Shown: in pieces, positions 23,953 to 35,900 of the stretch
Position numbering within the stretch: the stretch's first letter is position 1
Layout of the letters: every line of letters begins with the position of its first letter
Origin: Euborellia annulipes
Lineage: Eukaryota > Arthropoda > Insecta > Dermaptera > Anisolabididae
Assembly: GCA_023213315.1 (NCBI GenBank)
Contig: JAKCPI010005273.1
Span: 1-64,000, forward strand
Direction: 5' to 3'
Length of the DNA stretch: 64,000 nucleotides
Notes under the pieces: generated by a model
Told to the model about the DNA's origin: nothing
The model's database searches: none
The model's input: only the letters and a program-made list of their open reading frames with translations
Made by a program: the position numbers and the translations under genes

Positions 23953-24236
23953 CAAGGGCGGATACAAGGGGGGGGGGGGGTAAAGGGGGTAATTACCCCC
24001 CCCCCCCCGAGATTTGAAAAAAATACCTTTTTTTCAAAAAAAAAAAATATGTATTTTTAATGTAAAATTTTAAAAATTAATACTTAAAAATTTGATTTGT
24101 ATTTATATTCTGGCCAACAAGCACAGAATGCGCCTTTAAATTGCCGAAATGGAGAAAAAATAGTGTGTTGTGCGACGAGTCACACCAGATTACCCCCCCC
24201 CCCCCCCCCCGAGAAACACTTCTGGATCCGCCCTTG
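23953..24236. mobile_element. hAT-type MITE with 8-bp target duplication
   Basis: The ends CAAGGGCGGAT and ATCCGCCCTTG are inverted repeats. The identical 8-mer TGTGCCAA flanks both sides (23,945-23,952 and 24,237-24,244). Long G and C runs form the inner arms. A piece of the HP1 3' hairpin (near 24,118-24,190) has been picked up inside. Confidence 0.8.
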
Positions 24237-24414
24237 TGTGCCAATAACTTAAAAATGCCGATTTTTGAATTATGTCGATATTGCAGCAAATGAGCGATAT
24301 GATAAATTTATTTTTATTTTCTAAATTATTTAAATAAAATTTGATTAATAATAATTTTTTTTTATTTAAAAAAAAATTAATTTTCATAATTGATTTTCTT
24401 GATTTTTAACCCTT

Positions 24415-24535
24415 TTCGGATTTTAACGGCTTTTCGGCTACAAATGTCATTTAGGGGTTGAATTTATTTGTATATTTTTTTTGAAATACTTAGTATCGAT
24501 GGTTACCGGGGGACGTTCCACACGCTGGATGGTAG
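24415..24535 (-). repeat. Dispersed repeat fragment (CTACCGGGGGAC family)
   Basis: GGTTACCGGGGGACGTTCCACAC plus CTTTTCGGCTACAAATGTC match segments at 12,095-12,150 and 52,565-52,650. Orientation is assigned by analogy with the other SINE bodies. Confidence 0.45.
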
Positions 24536-24539
24536 ACAA

Positions 24540-25395
24540 CACAATTGACAAATTCACTAAATCTATTCTTAAGCAGACCACACTTTTGAATTTCAATTAA
24601 TTCAAAAATTCGTTACTTTCAAAAACACTTGACTCGGGGCGTTGGAAGGGGGGTGGGGTGGTCCAAAAAATTCCTTGCAATGGATTTCTCAATTTTTACA
24701 AACTTTTCAAAAAAGAATTGTATTCCAATGCCACAATAATCCAGAAGCCTTATTTAGAACATCCTGTATATTAATAATTTTAACAAATATTCTTTCAAAA
24801 ATCTCATCTAAAGGACCGACATAAACAAAACTATTTATATTGTATTTCACCAGATGAGGTAAATGACTAGAGAACTATTTGCTCCCCTTTGAAGTAATAA
24901 TAGATTAAAGTAACAGGATCTAAGGAATTCTTCGCCTAGACGTTCAAACGAGGATTTGACCCTTTCTTTTTTTTCTCTTCCCAGCTTCACAAGATTTTAT
25001 TGCGCACTGGAGCTATAAATGTTAGAGTAAAATTTCATAATTATTTTCTATTAATTTAAATCAATAAATAATCTGTTAGTCCTGTTTAAAACTGATTTTG
25101 AAATCCCTTTCAACTTATGCATTAATAATAATCCGAATCAAAAGATTTTGATAATAAAATAGTTTTAAAATGAGAATTGAAGGAAAATAGTCCGATTCTC
25201 ATATTTTTGCGTGGTTTAAAAAATGTTTGAAAATAAAGTTTTCTCACTAAAAATCATTGGAAAAAAAGATCTTAATTAATAAATAATAATTTGAGATATT
25301 GATATGTATTATAAATAAAAGATATTTTGAAATTAATTGGGGTTTGTTTTTCATTTAGTAATTACACAAAAAATTAAATGATATACAAATACAAG
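24540..25395. other. AT-rich non-coding DNA
   Basis: No supported gene. A strong acceptor-like tract at 24,962-24,984 (TTTTTTCTCTTCCCAG) has no convincing donor after it. Confidence 0.5.
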
Positions 25396-25399
25396 CTTC

Positions 25400-25525
25400 T
25401 CGTGCTTGGGGTCCCGGGTTTGCTTCCCGCTTCAAGCGGGAAAAATGCTTGTCAATTGAAATGGCTACCAATCATTTGGAATGGGATCTAAATGGCCTTA
25501 GAAGCCGATAAAGACCTTAAAACAA
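25400..25525 (+). repeat. tRNA-related SINE (type B)
   Basis: GGGTTTGCTTCCCGC is B-box-like. It is followed by TCAATTGAAATGGCTACCAATC, GATCTAAATGGCC and GAAGCCGATAAAGAC, the family body in plus orientation. Confidence 0.55.
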
Positions 25526-26149
25526 ATTTAAAAAATACATTATTAATGTAAAAATGTCTTTTATTTCTATAATATTAATAACAATTGTGAAAGTCTCAAT
25601 TTCAGTATTAATATAAAAAAAAAAATCGTCAGGAAGAAGGGAAAAAAATGGCTGCATATGAGGAAATAAAGCAAGGCGAGACGAGCCAAATATGTTTGTG
25701 AGGCCCATTTTATACCCGAATAAGAAAAGGGGTCCGACGAGAGCGGGACTGGTAGAATCATTACATTAATTCAAGATTTATAAAAAAAAAATTTAAAATT
25801 GAATTTGAACTGAAGTTTGTAATTACAGAATTTTTTTGTCCTTCTTGGATTAAACAGTGTATAAAATTCCGGTTGGACAAAATAGTTAAGCGATGAACGA
25901 TCATGTCCTAATTATTTATCATGTCTGTCACTCTGGAATTGCTTAGTATAATATAGTACTATGAAAACCTGTTAGGAAATAGATACCTATTTAATAACAC
26001 AATAAGGGTCAACATTCCAACTTGTAAACATACAATATTTCTATTATATAATTTAATATTTTATTTTGTAAATCTTTATCGAAATAATAATATTGAGATT
26101 AAGTTATTATTGTATTGAAAAGATTTCCTAAAAAAGAGATTCATTTCAT

Positions 26150-26300
26150 TTTGCAATATGGACTCTCAATATGATTGAATCATCGAAACAGAAAGTTATG
26201 ATGCAAAACATCTGCTGGTGATGCAGCAAGAGATTCTCGCAAGAACTTGAAGAATTTGTTTTGAGTGTGTGTGAGGGGGATACTCAGCACACGATTTAAA
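26150..26300 (+). other. Possible non-coding first exon of the PDZ gene
   Basis: This balanced-composition segment ends TTTAAA|GTAAGAA, a strong donor. It lies 440 bp before the acceptor (GATTTAAG|GGGCC at 26,740) that opens the first coding exon. It contains several short upstream ATGs. The left boundary is not defined and could be a transcription start or another acceptor. Confidence 0.3.
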
Positions 26301-26317
26301 GTAAGAACTGACAGAAT

Positions 26318-26605
26318 ATTCGGTTACGGTTTCGGCCAAAAATCCTGGTTTCGGTTTCTGCCAAAACCCAGCTGAAACCTGAGGTTGAAAAGATGGGATG
26401 AGACTAGCCTAGAAAAGAAAAATTTTCCGCCCGATCGAAAAGAGGCGGAAAAAATTTCTGGTTGTGTTAGGGAAAAGAAATACAAAAATAAAAAGGTAAA
26501 ATTATATTAATTTTGTATTTTTGTATAGGAAATACAAGTTTCGGTTGCGGTTTCGTCCGAAATTCTGTTTCGGCTGAAAATCTTGTTACGGTCGAACCCT
26601 AATTT
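26318..26605. repeat. GTTTCGG-rich dispersed repeat, copy 2
   Basis: Repeated GGTTTCGG(C/T)C words, with ends CGGTTACGGTTTCGGCC and TTACGGTCGAACCC, matching 18,176-18,363 inverted. It sits in the presumed 5' UTR intron of the PDZ gene. Confidence 0.6.
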
Positions 26606-26744
26606 AAAGCTCTAGAATTTATTTAAATACATTTTTTTAAAGATATCCAATTTCTTTTTCAATACGAACATATTTTTTCCCATCTTGAAATTTATTTTTC
26701 TACCCTTTTGATTCTAATAAAAATTTTTGTTGATTTAAGGGGCC

Positions 26745-26922
26745 ATGCGGCTATTCAAACGTCGCGGCTCGGATCCGAGTCCTCAATTGGTGTCTCTATC
26801 TCCTCTTCGGCCTGAAGAAAGTGCCGAAGAGGAGTCAAAACCTCAACAGAACACCGTTGGTGCAGCATCAACCAATACCAGCAATACGTCACCAGCTAAT
26901 AACAATACTGCATCCACCAAAG
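26745..26922 (+). CDS. PDZ gene, coding exon 1
   Basis: Encodes MRLFKRRGSDPSPQL followed by an acidic, Asn/Thr-rich stretch. The donor is AAAG|GTAAAC and one base of a Gly codon is left over (phase 1), completed by GC at the start of exon 2. Without the splice the frame reads into intron. The basic N-terminus before a Ser/Pro-rich segment could be a membrane- or phosphorylation-regulated region, but that is inference. Confidence 0.85.
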
Positions 26923-29900
26923 GTAAACAATTTAGTACCAAATGTTTTAAATGGCATCTGGATTGATGTAATTTTCGGGATATAAAAAAAGGTGTCTAGT
27001 TGTTAAAATTTTGGTATTTGGTCATAATTTGACGGAATTAGTTGTGATGTTTGTCGGTGACTTTACTAAAAAAAATGTTTCTTTTATTAAAGAAATCACT
27101 ATAGCAAAGTCACACACATGATCTCTCGTGATTTTTGAAGGAACATGACGTATCTATATCAATTTTTCCATGAGTGTAAATAAAATAAAAAAACCTTCAG
27201 CCAAAAGTGTTTTTGTTATTTTTGTCTCAGCTCTGTGTCATTAGAAAATTTAATTTTCGTCAAGCTCAAATGACGTCAGGATATATTCATATCCATACGT
27301 TATATTCTATACTATTTTTTCTCTTTATTTTAATCAAACTGCTCTCTTTTTTACAACGCTTTTTTTTTCTTTGAATAATTTTTTTAGAATTTTGCGGCCG
27401 ATGGTGTTATTTCTGTCTTCCGCTAGGTGGTGTTAAAAGGCATTGCGCATGCGCAATGACGTAATCATCATTGTTCATAATACGTATAATGTTCTGATCT
27501 GTCATAAAACTATTTCGTATGTATAATTGGCATAGTTCTTTAAATATTTTTGTGAGATGATATTATATATTTCAAATTAAACTAAAAAAAACTTCGTTTT
27601 TTACAAGAATGGTAAAGTATATGAATAGATTGAGAAATATCTTATAAAAAACCATTGCATTTTCAGAGTCTCTTTTTGAAAAAGTTATGTCCAGATATAA
27701 ACTGAAATTACTTCCATTTTTACATTCAAAAGCTAAATTAGAATATCTTTCAATATTATATTTTATATAATATTAATTTAATCTTCTAAGAGAATATATT
27801 TGATTTAATTTTTGAAGGATTATTCAAGTAATGTCATTTTATTTCTTTTAAAACCTACCCTGTTTAATAATATAATATTTTTTTTTATGACAGTTTAAAG
27901 AGATTACTAATTGCCAGATATAACTCTGACTAAAACCAAATTGAAGCATATATTTTATAAAAACCTTATAAGCTAAATTTGCTCTTTAGATCCAAAAACC
28001 CAGTCATTACTTGAGGAGTGGAGGTTACAATAGAAGAAAAAATTACCTTTGGTAATAATTTGAATTTTTCCAGGCCTAGCTACATGGGGTAAGAAGGTAG
28101 GACGACGATGGGAGCAACTCAAACGAAGTGATTCTTCTGAATTACTCGCCGTAACCCCTGGTCGACGAAGATATTGGTCGCCTGGACAACCGACCAATGG
28201 CACTTCAACTACGACATCGTCAAACAGGCCAGGACGAAGAATTTCGCGAGTGGAATCGTTACGGAATTTATTTGCACGAGTCACAGCACCGAATTGTGCG
28301 CAGACAGCTACGGCTTTGGCTGCTGCTACTGCAATTAGCACTGTCGCTGCTCCTATTAATGCCAAAAATGCCGAGGACGAGAACAACTCATCCACGAATA
28401 ATTCAAGCACAACTGCCGAAAACAATGCAACGATTAAACACACAGGGTGAGAAAAACTTATTGGTAAAAAACTACTATTTTTATTCTGACATCTTCTTAA
28501 AAAAAAAATAGAGTTGTTAAATCGTCTGCTCATAAGCCACTCATATAGTGCCCAATATTGTATATTTGCATTGTTTTATTATATCAATGACTGGCTTATG
28601 GACAGACAACTCTACTTTTTTTAAAACTCTAATACAACTGAAGATGGCATAATAAAGTTGACCTGTTTTGTAATCAAGGATTTTTATTTAATAATAGAGG
28701 CTTCCCACCTGCATTCCTCTTCATTTCTGTGATTTAATTTGCTCAAATTATTTAATTTCGATTATTTTACATTAAGCCTGAACGATATGCTGCCAATTCA
28801 ACCGACCTGAGAATTTTACTGCAGCAAATATTTTGGCTTTATTCCAATAACATATGCATACCATTTGCCTAAATTTTTTCTTTATTAATCTTTAATAAAA
28901 TTTATAAATACTTTTATAGGTCCACTTATTAAATAAAAATAGTATTTTATATTACTTAAAAATGCAACATTAAATTTGTTTACATTCTATTTCTGTACAC
29001 ATAGTAATATTTTCATTGATTCATAAATTTCTCTATTATTGTAGTTTCCTTAAATGAATTAGTAGAGTTGGGTTAACACATATATAAACATTATTTTTCT
29101 TCATCTCCACTCTAATAAAAATGAAATCACCATGGTCAAAAAAATAATGAAATCTATTCATATCACTTTTAACTCCTTTTCTTTTCATAACAAGGATCTT
29201 TGGAATGTTCCTTTGACTCTTTACGTGATTATTTCAGTAGAATACACCAAACACTATTTCATCATATTGATTTAGCAGTTGCTTTCCATATCATTTCTTC
29301 TACTCTTAAACTATATTATTTTAAATATAGATTCAGATGAAGGTGGGGGTGGGGAAACAGCCTGGTGAATAATATGATTGAAAAGGTTGTTAATAATTAA
29401 ACTCAGAGATAATTATCAGGCCAATTTATTTAGATCGACTCCTCCCGCTATAAGTCAACGTTTCGGAATTCTAACAATCTTCTCAATTATATTGCAAATA
29501 TTTTTAGGCCCTTTTTAACAATAAGTCGAATCAAATCGTTCATCTAGTAACTTGCCAACAGCAATAGCTAGAGTATCCAAGAATCTTGTTTGAGGGAACT
29601 AGATAAATAAATTGTATGGTCTTTTTTTATTTTATTCTTTTTTGCAAGTGAATCTTATTAGAAACTCTATTTAGAATCTTTATTTTTGTGATTTTGTTTA
29701 TTTTTTCTGGGACTAACAATCAGACGGGGCCCAAATACGCCACTATTGGTTCTAATGGTTTGATTTCTAGTTACACCATTAGTTTTTTAATGTTTTAATA
29801 AATTACATTTTTTGTTTAGATTCAAAAGTTGTAATCATTCATAACATACTACACTTATCATTTTATTCGCAGTGTTGTTCGTATTAATTATTTGATAAGG

Positions 29901-32900
29901 AAGGATTGCGAATATATAGCATTAACTGCAAAGTGCTTAAAGCAATGCTATCGAAGAATGCATTCAGTTTGTCACAAATTGAAATTTTACTGTTTCATTC
30001 ACGATTTCAATTTTCGTTAAAAATACCTCCGATTGATTCTCCTGAGGAAGGGCGCGACGTCGACGATCAAATAAATCTGATAAAAATTGATCTAGTTTTT
30101 GTCTGATTTGATTTTTCCTGGCTGCTATTCGCTATCCTTATCAAGTTAAACAGCTATATTCTCCATCATCTTAATTATTTGATATTTCACATTTATATGA
30201 TTTATATAAGGTTAAGTTTTAAAATTTTAGTATTTGTGTAACAGAACTTAGACTATTTGTATTTCACTAGATTCTAAATCCCTCTATTTTATAAAATAAA
30301 TTATAGTTAGGTATAAAACTTATATTTTTCTTATAATTTTTATTTTTTTTTTTTAGTGATTTAAGAGCTTGTAGTTTCTCATAAGCATTTTATAGTCATT
30401 TATAACTTTTTTAACATAATCGTGACCAAAGTGAAGGATATAATTATCTTAAAGAGATATTAATTTATTTTTAGTGATGCTGAATGGGTAAAAGAGGAAT
30501 GTCGCAAAGGACTTAACGATCTCTACCAACTAAATGCTCTCTTAGAAGATAGAGAGGCTCTTCGAAGGTATATTTATTAATAATATTCTTTTAAATTTTT
30601 AATAAATATTAAAATAACTTTAATTTGCAGGACATTGAGTTGTGAGGATTTAGCAGCAGCGGCTGCAGCTGCTAAGGCTCGACTTCGTCCAGCAAGTGGC
30701 GGTGGACGACTCGCTGTCCTGGCTGAAGAAAAAACTGTCACTGTCGATGAACTATGTCAATTACTCAGTGGTCTCCTTGTGTTAAGAAGTGACGAAAGTG
30801 GATACGATAGTGATTCAACGAGAGGTTCGGTTACTTCATCAGAGGTAGAATTATTTGTTAAAACAAATAAAAAAAAAAGAAAACTTAGCCAGGAGATTCG
30901 ACAAATTTAATTTACTTTTAATACTGTATTAAATTATTGCATTCCTTTTCTTTTTGTTTAATTTTAAGATGTTCCTTTTCTCGGCCGGTTCTCAGGATGG
31001 TCAGGGAGTTTTTAAAAAAATAAATTATTTTTAATTTAATTTATTATAAGATGTTTTTTCAACTCTGTGAATTTCAAGATGCTTTTCATTATTTGGTTTA
31101 CAATGGAGGCCAATTTACGTTTCGGCACAATTATTCCTTCTTCAGAACCTACAAAGAAATTTATTACACATCTTTGTAAAAAATAAATGTACCAAATAAT
31201 GAAATGTAAAAAATACATTTATTTTTTACAAAGATGTGTAATAAATTTCTTTGTAGGTTCTGAAGAAGGAATAATTGTGCCGAAACGTAAATTGGCCTCC
31301 ATTGTAAACCAAATAATGAAAAGCCTCTTCTAATAAATTAAATTAAAAATAATTTATTTTTTTTAAAACTCACCGACCACCCTGAGAACCGACCGAGAAA
31401 AGGAACACCTTAGAATTAAACAAGATTAACTCCCCGATGGCCAGGGCCGGATCTAGGGGGCAGTGGGTGCACGTGCCCCGGGCGGCAGATATCAGGGGGC
31501 GGCAAATTTTGCGTCTCTAAAAAAAGGTAAAATATTTTTTCGGACGGAAAAATTTGGTTCCGCGAAAAAAAACAATTTTGAGATCAGGGAAAATTTTAAG
31601 GAGGGGGCGGCAAATTAAATTTTGCCCCCCTAAAAAATCTCCTAGTTCCGGCCCTGGATCCGGCATCGTCAATAATTATTGCATTGCATTAATGATCTAC
31701 ATTTATAAAGAAAAGTGTTAAATTAGCAATATATCTAATTCAAATAATCGACTGTAGTACTGTAGACCAGTAGCAGAGAATGCTGAGTACACATCGGTAG
31801 ATAGGCGTGGTGGAACTCTCTACCTTTTTCGGTTATTTGAATTAATAAATATTTGATTATATTTATGGATAGCTGATGGCAGCCAGGAAAACAAAGTCAG
31901 ATAAAAACAAATCAATTTATATCAGATTTTTTATTTGATTGTCGATGTTTCGGACGCCAGTCGCGTCCTTCCTCAGGACCTATGATCAATACATAAATAA
32001 TTACAATAAAATATTAACAAAGACAATCATTTAATCTCTTAATTTTTTCTGTATACTTGCATTCAATCGTCCAGCAGTATTTGTTTGACGTTTGATTGTA
32101 AGTATAGAAGAAAAATTATTGTCTTTATTAATATTTTATTGTAGTTATTTATGTATTGATCATAGGTCCTGAGGTAGGACGCAACTGCCGTCCAAAACAT
32201 CAACAATCAAAGTTTTTGTTTTTCCTGGCTACTATAATAAGTTAAACAGTCATGTTCTTCATAATCTTTTCAATTATATGTTTTACTTTAATTAAGCATA
32301 GTTTTATTTTTTAAGTAAGATATTAATCTATTCTTTTTCTTTGCTTTAGCTTCCTGGCGCAGGTCGGCGTCTAAGTGGGCATATAGCTGGACAATTAGAT
32401 GAAGCCGACGAAGAAACTCTTACCGAAAGCCCCGAAACAAACGAAATAGAAATAAGTCGAACAACACCAAACGAAACTGACGAAGAAAAATTATCGTTTT
32501 CTCGAAAAAGAAACATCGGCATCCGACGAGTAGGTCCTAGATCAACATCCACTACATCTTTAGCTACGACATCGACAACTATAACATCAACGACCTCAAC
32601 GACGACTCCACAATGTACACGATGTGGACCTACAACCAGTCTCAAATCAACATTAGTCAAACATCCCAACACCAGGCAATCAGAAATAGGACTGAAAAAC
32701 TCAAAATCCTTATCCGTTCTCGGTGTTAAATCCAAAGACTTCGAAAACGAATTTAAACCTTTAAATAAAACCAAAAGTTCCGATGAATTCACTAAAAATG
32801 GGTCGGATGATTTGAAAGCAGCGAGATCATTAGTGGGTCTCGATAAAAAAGTCTGAAGTGCCACCTAAAAATGGATTATTAGCAAAAAAAATTGAAAATT

Positions 32901-35900
32901 TATCTAAGGGCAATTTGGATAATGAAGAAGAACTCGTAGATCCGCCGCCGCCTAGCTCTGTACCCAAAGCATCTCGACTCCTCACTGAATTCAAAAAATC
33001 TTCTGTTATGTTCGATGAATGTCTTAAGAAACCTAAAACTCAAAATACAACAAATACTGAACTCAAATCAATATCGAGTTTAAACAGAGAAAAAACTGCC
33101 ACTTCTAATGAAACCACAAATAAAAATAATCCTCAGGTATTTTATTATGCTGTTTATTAGCTATAATATTCAACTGTTTGTAAATAAAAATGAGAAATGC
33201 AGATAAGGTTATTTCTTTATTTGGTTAATTCACACAGCTGACGTTTCGGTTCCGTGTTTGAACCACCTTCAGAGCTGTATTAACCAAATAAAGAAACAAC
33301 CTTAGCTGCATTTCTCATTTTTACCCTCTTATTAATATAACATCTCAGCTATAAATTGTTTATGAGAGAAAATTATATCTATCTTTAGCTTTATTTCATA
33401 CGTTTGTCGACATTCCGGCCTTCATCAGGACAAAGTGCTGTTTGCCTCGAGCTCATAGAGGCTCTTGGCAACTCCTGACAATGCGTTTGTGCGAACATTC
33501 GTCGAATGTCATGACTTCTGGTTCAATAGAGTAATAGTTGGGTTTTTTTCTCATTTAGAAATATCCAAAAGTCAGATACGGTGAATGTTGGTGATGTAAC
33601 AGCCAGCCTAATTTTGTTTTGACGGCTCTTTTGACAAACACTCAACATCGATGGTGACTAAATTGACAAATGAATTGCTCCTCGGAAATTGGAAAAATAT
33701 TTCAATCAAAATTTGATTGAATATCTTTCATCAATTACTAAATAAGTTGCGGACTAGGATGAAAATGTATTGAACACTCGTAGTCTTATTTACTTATTTT
33801 TTTCTTTTTCTTTTTTTGAAGAAATAAAGTGGCTGTTGTATTTAAACAATAGATAGAAAAGGAGCGTGCAGCCAGATAATAATTATTTCATTAAAACCGA
33901 AACTGTTTCCTTAACAGAGAGTTTTATTTCGCGGAGACTTATTACCTGGCTGCACGCTCCTTTTCTATCTATTACTTATTTTTCTTTTAATAACCAAAAT
34001 AATTTATCTGACCCCAGTTGTCTAATTTTAGGCCATAGGGTAGCCTCTTCCAAAATTTCAATTTTTAAAAAACTTTTTGAGTCTCCCTAAATGGGGTATT
34101 TTTTTATTTTTTTTGAACTTTTAATAACATCCTCTATTAGGGTGCAAAACTTCATTTAGGAATTCCAACATAAAGTTGGTCAGAGCTGGACAGATAGACA
34201 CTTCGCTATACCTGGTATATATCGTATTTAAATTTATTTATTAAATGATTGGGATATTCAAAATAAATATTATTTAGTAACAAAATTATTTGGTATGAAA
34301 ACAAAGATATTAATTTTAATAAACATTTAATTTTATTTCCAGGGTAAACCTCCGGCAGGAGTGACCGGAATGCGAAAATTTTCAGTTGAACCCTGGTCGA
34401 CTCACACACAAGTTACGAGAAGACAACGACAAGGGGGAACTCTTCCTAGAAGGTTCATTCGAAAGATATTCAGTAGAGTCTTGCTAATCCGGCCTAAACG
34501 CGACATGCCCTATTCCGGATTCTGAAAATGCCCGATTACCCGAAACATTTGATATAATGCAAAATTTAATATTATTTATCTCTTGAATTTGTTTTCTTAA
34601 ATTACCCCTTTTTTTGCTGATATATCGCGAAGAAGTGACTTCAACATCCTGCAGTATCTAAGTCCGGATTAGCAAGACTACTGTACTTGTCATTATATAT
34701 CTTTGTTAAGATTATTTTGATTATTTAATGTTGGTCAAAAACTTATATTCTTATATTTCTAATGGAAGATGGGCATTGATAAACATTTGTTTAAAGAGTT
34801 TATCTTGTATTCCATTTGTTTTCGGTAAATGAAAAAGAATTTGTTGATTGACTAAATTTTTCTTAAACTCACTGTTGATTAATGAGTTAAAATCAGAATC
34901 CCGAAAAGGCGTTGAGTGAAAATAAGTTTTTGATCCATTCTATTTAAAATATTTTATTAATTATCAACAGTTCTATAGTAATAATAATTATATAGAGCCA
35001 AAAAAAAAACAAATTTATATTGTCCAAATCTTATTTATTTCAGAATTGATATTAAAATATTATTTAAGTTGTGAAAAAAAAGTTAAGAAATCAACTTGTA
35101 TATGAGTATTTAATATATGTACAGTGAGGGTCAATATTAAGTCTCACCCATGCTTTTTCTGCTTGTGATTATTTCATTGTTTTTTAAAAAATATTATATA
35201 TTTTTTAATGAAAACTTTCATGGTTCAAACCTAGAAAATTTTCAACAAAGATTTTCATTTTCTTATTATAAAAACAATGAAATAATCACAAGTAGAAAAC
35301 GCATGGGTGGGACTTAATATTGTCCCTCACTGTACAGTATATATCTTTATATATACAAGTATCTTCTTTATTAACGTGGCGAATCTTGTATCTTGTTTCC
35401 TTCCTTATTCAATTATAATGAAAAAGTATTTGATTTTGAAACAATTCCCACCTTTTTGTCATTCCGGACTCAAATCCCTAAGTACAATATGACTTCATTC
35501 ATTCAATTTCCCCAAATTTTTATCATAATAATACAAAATAATTAGATCAATAAAAAGAGAGGATGCCAGCCAAACAGGATGGCCTTTATCGAGAGCAAGG
35601 CAATCCTGTTCTCCTTTGATTGATCTTATCGTTTGACAACCACTACTCTCATCGGCATCGTTAAAAAAAGATTATTATGACAAAAATGTTGACAAATTAT
35701 GATAAGGGTTTTTCTAACATCTTTCTTTAATCTTTTTCACCGAACTCATTTAAGAATTTAATTCTGAAATAAATAAAATTTTTTATAGAAATTTGCATAG
35801 TCTAGGTTTAAAATAAAAATACTCTTGATCGGCCCAAAAAATCTTAATTAATCCTCTAAAATAAACGAATTTATAATTAATATGTAAATTGTAAATCGAT

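Noticed and set aside
24962..25030. Strong acceptor TTTTTTCTCTTCCCAG followed by CTTCACAAG
   Set aside because: No convincing donor or open frame after it; left unassigned.
27973..28533. 186-codon minus-strand frame
   Set aside because: Lies opposite PDZ coding exon 2, whose splice phases and codons are better supported.
32845..32851. Programmed +1 ribosomal frameshift at the A-run
   Set aside because: A plain one-base indel explains it better; no slippery or stimulatory structure is evident. It remains testable with reads.
32346..32864. 172-codon minus-strand frame
   Set aside because: Shadow of PDZ exon 5 on the other strand.
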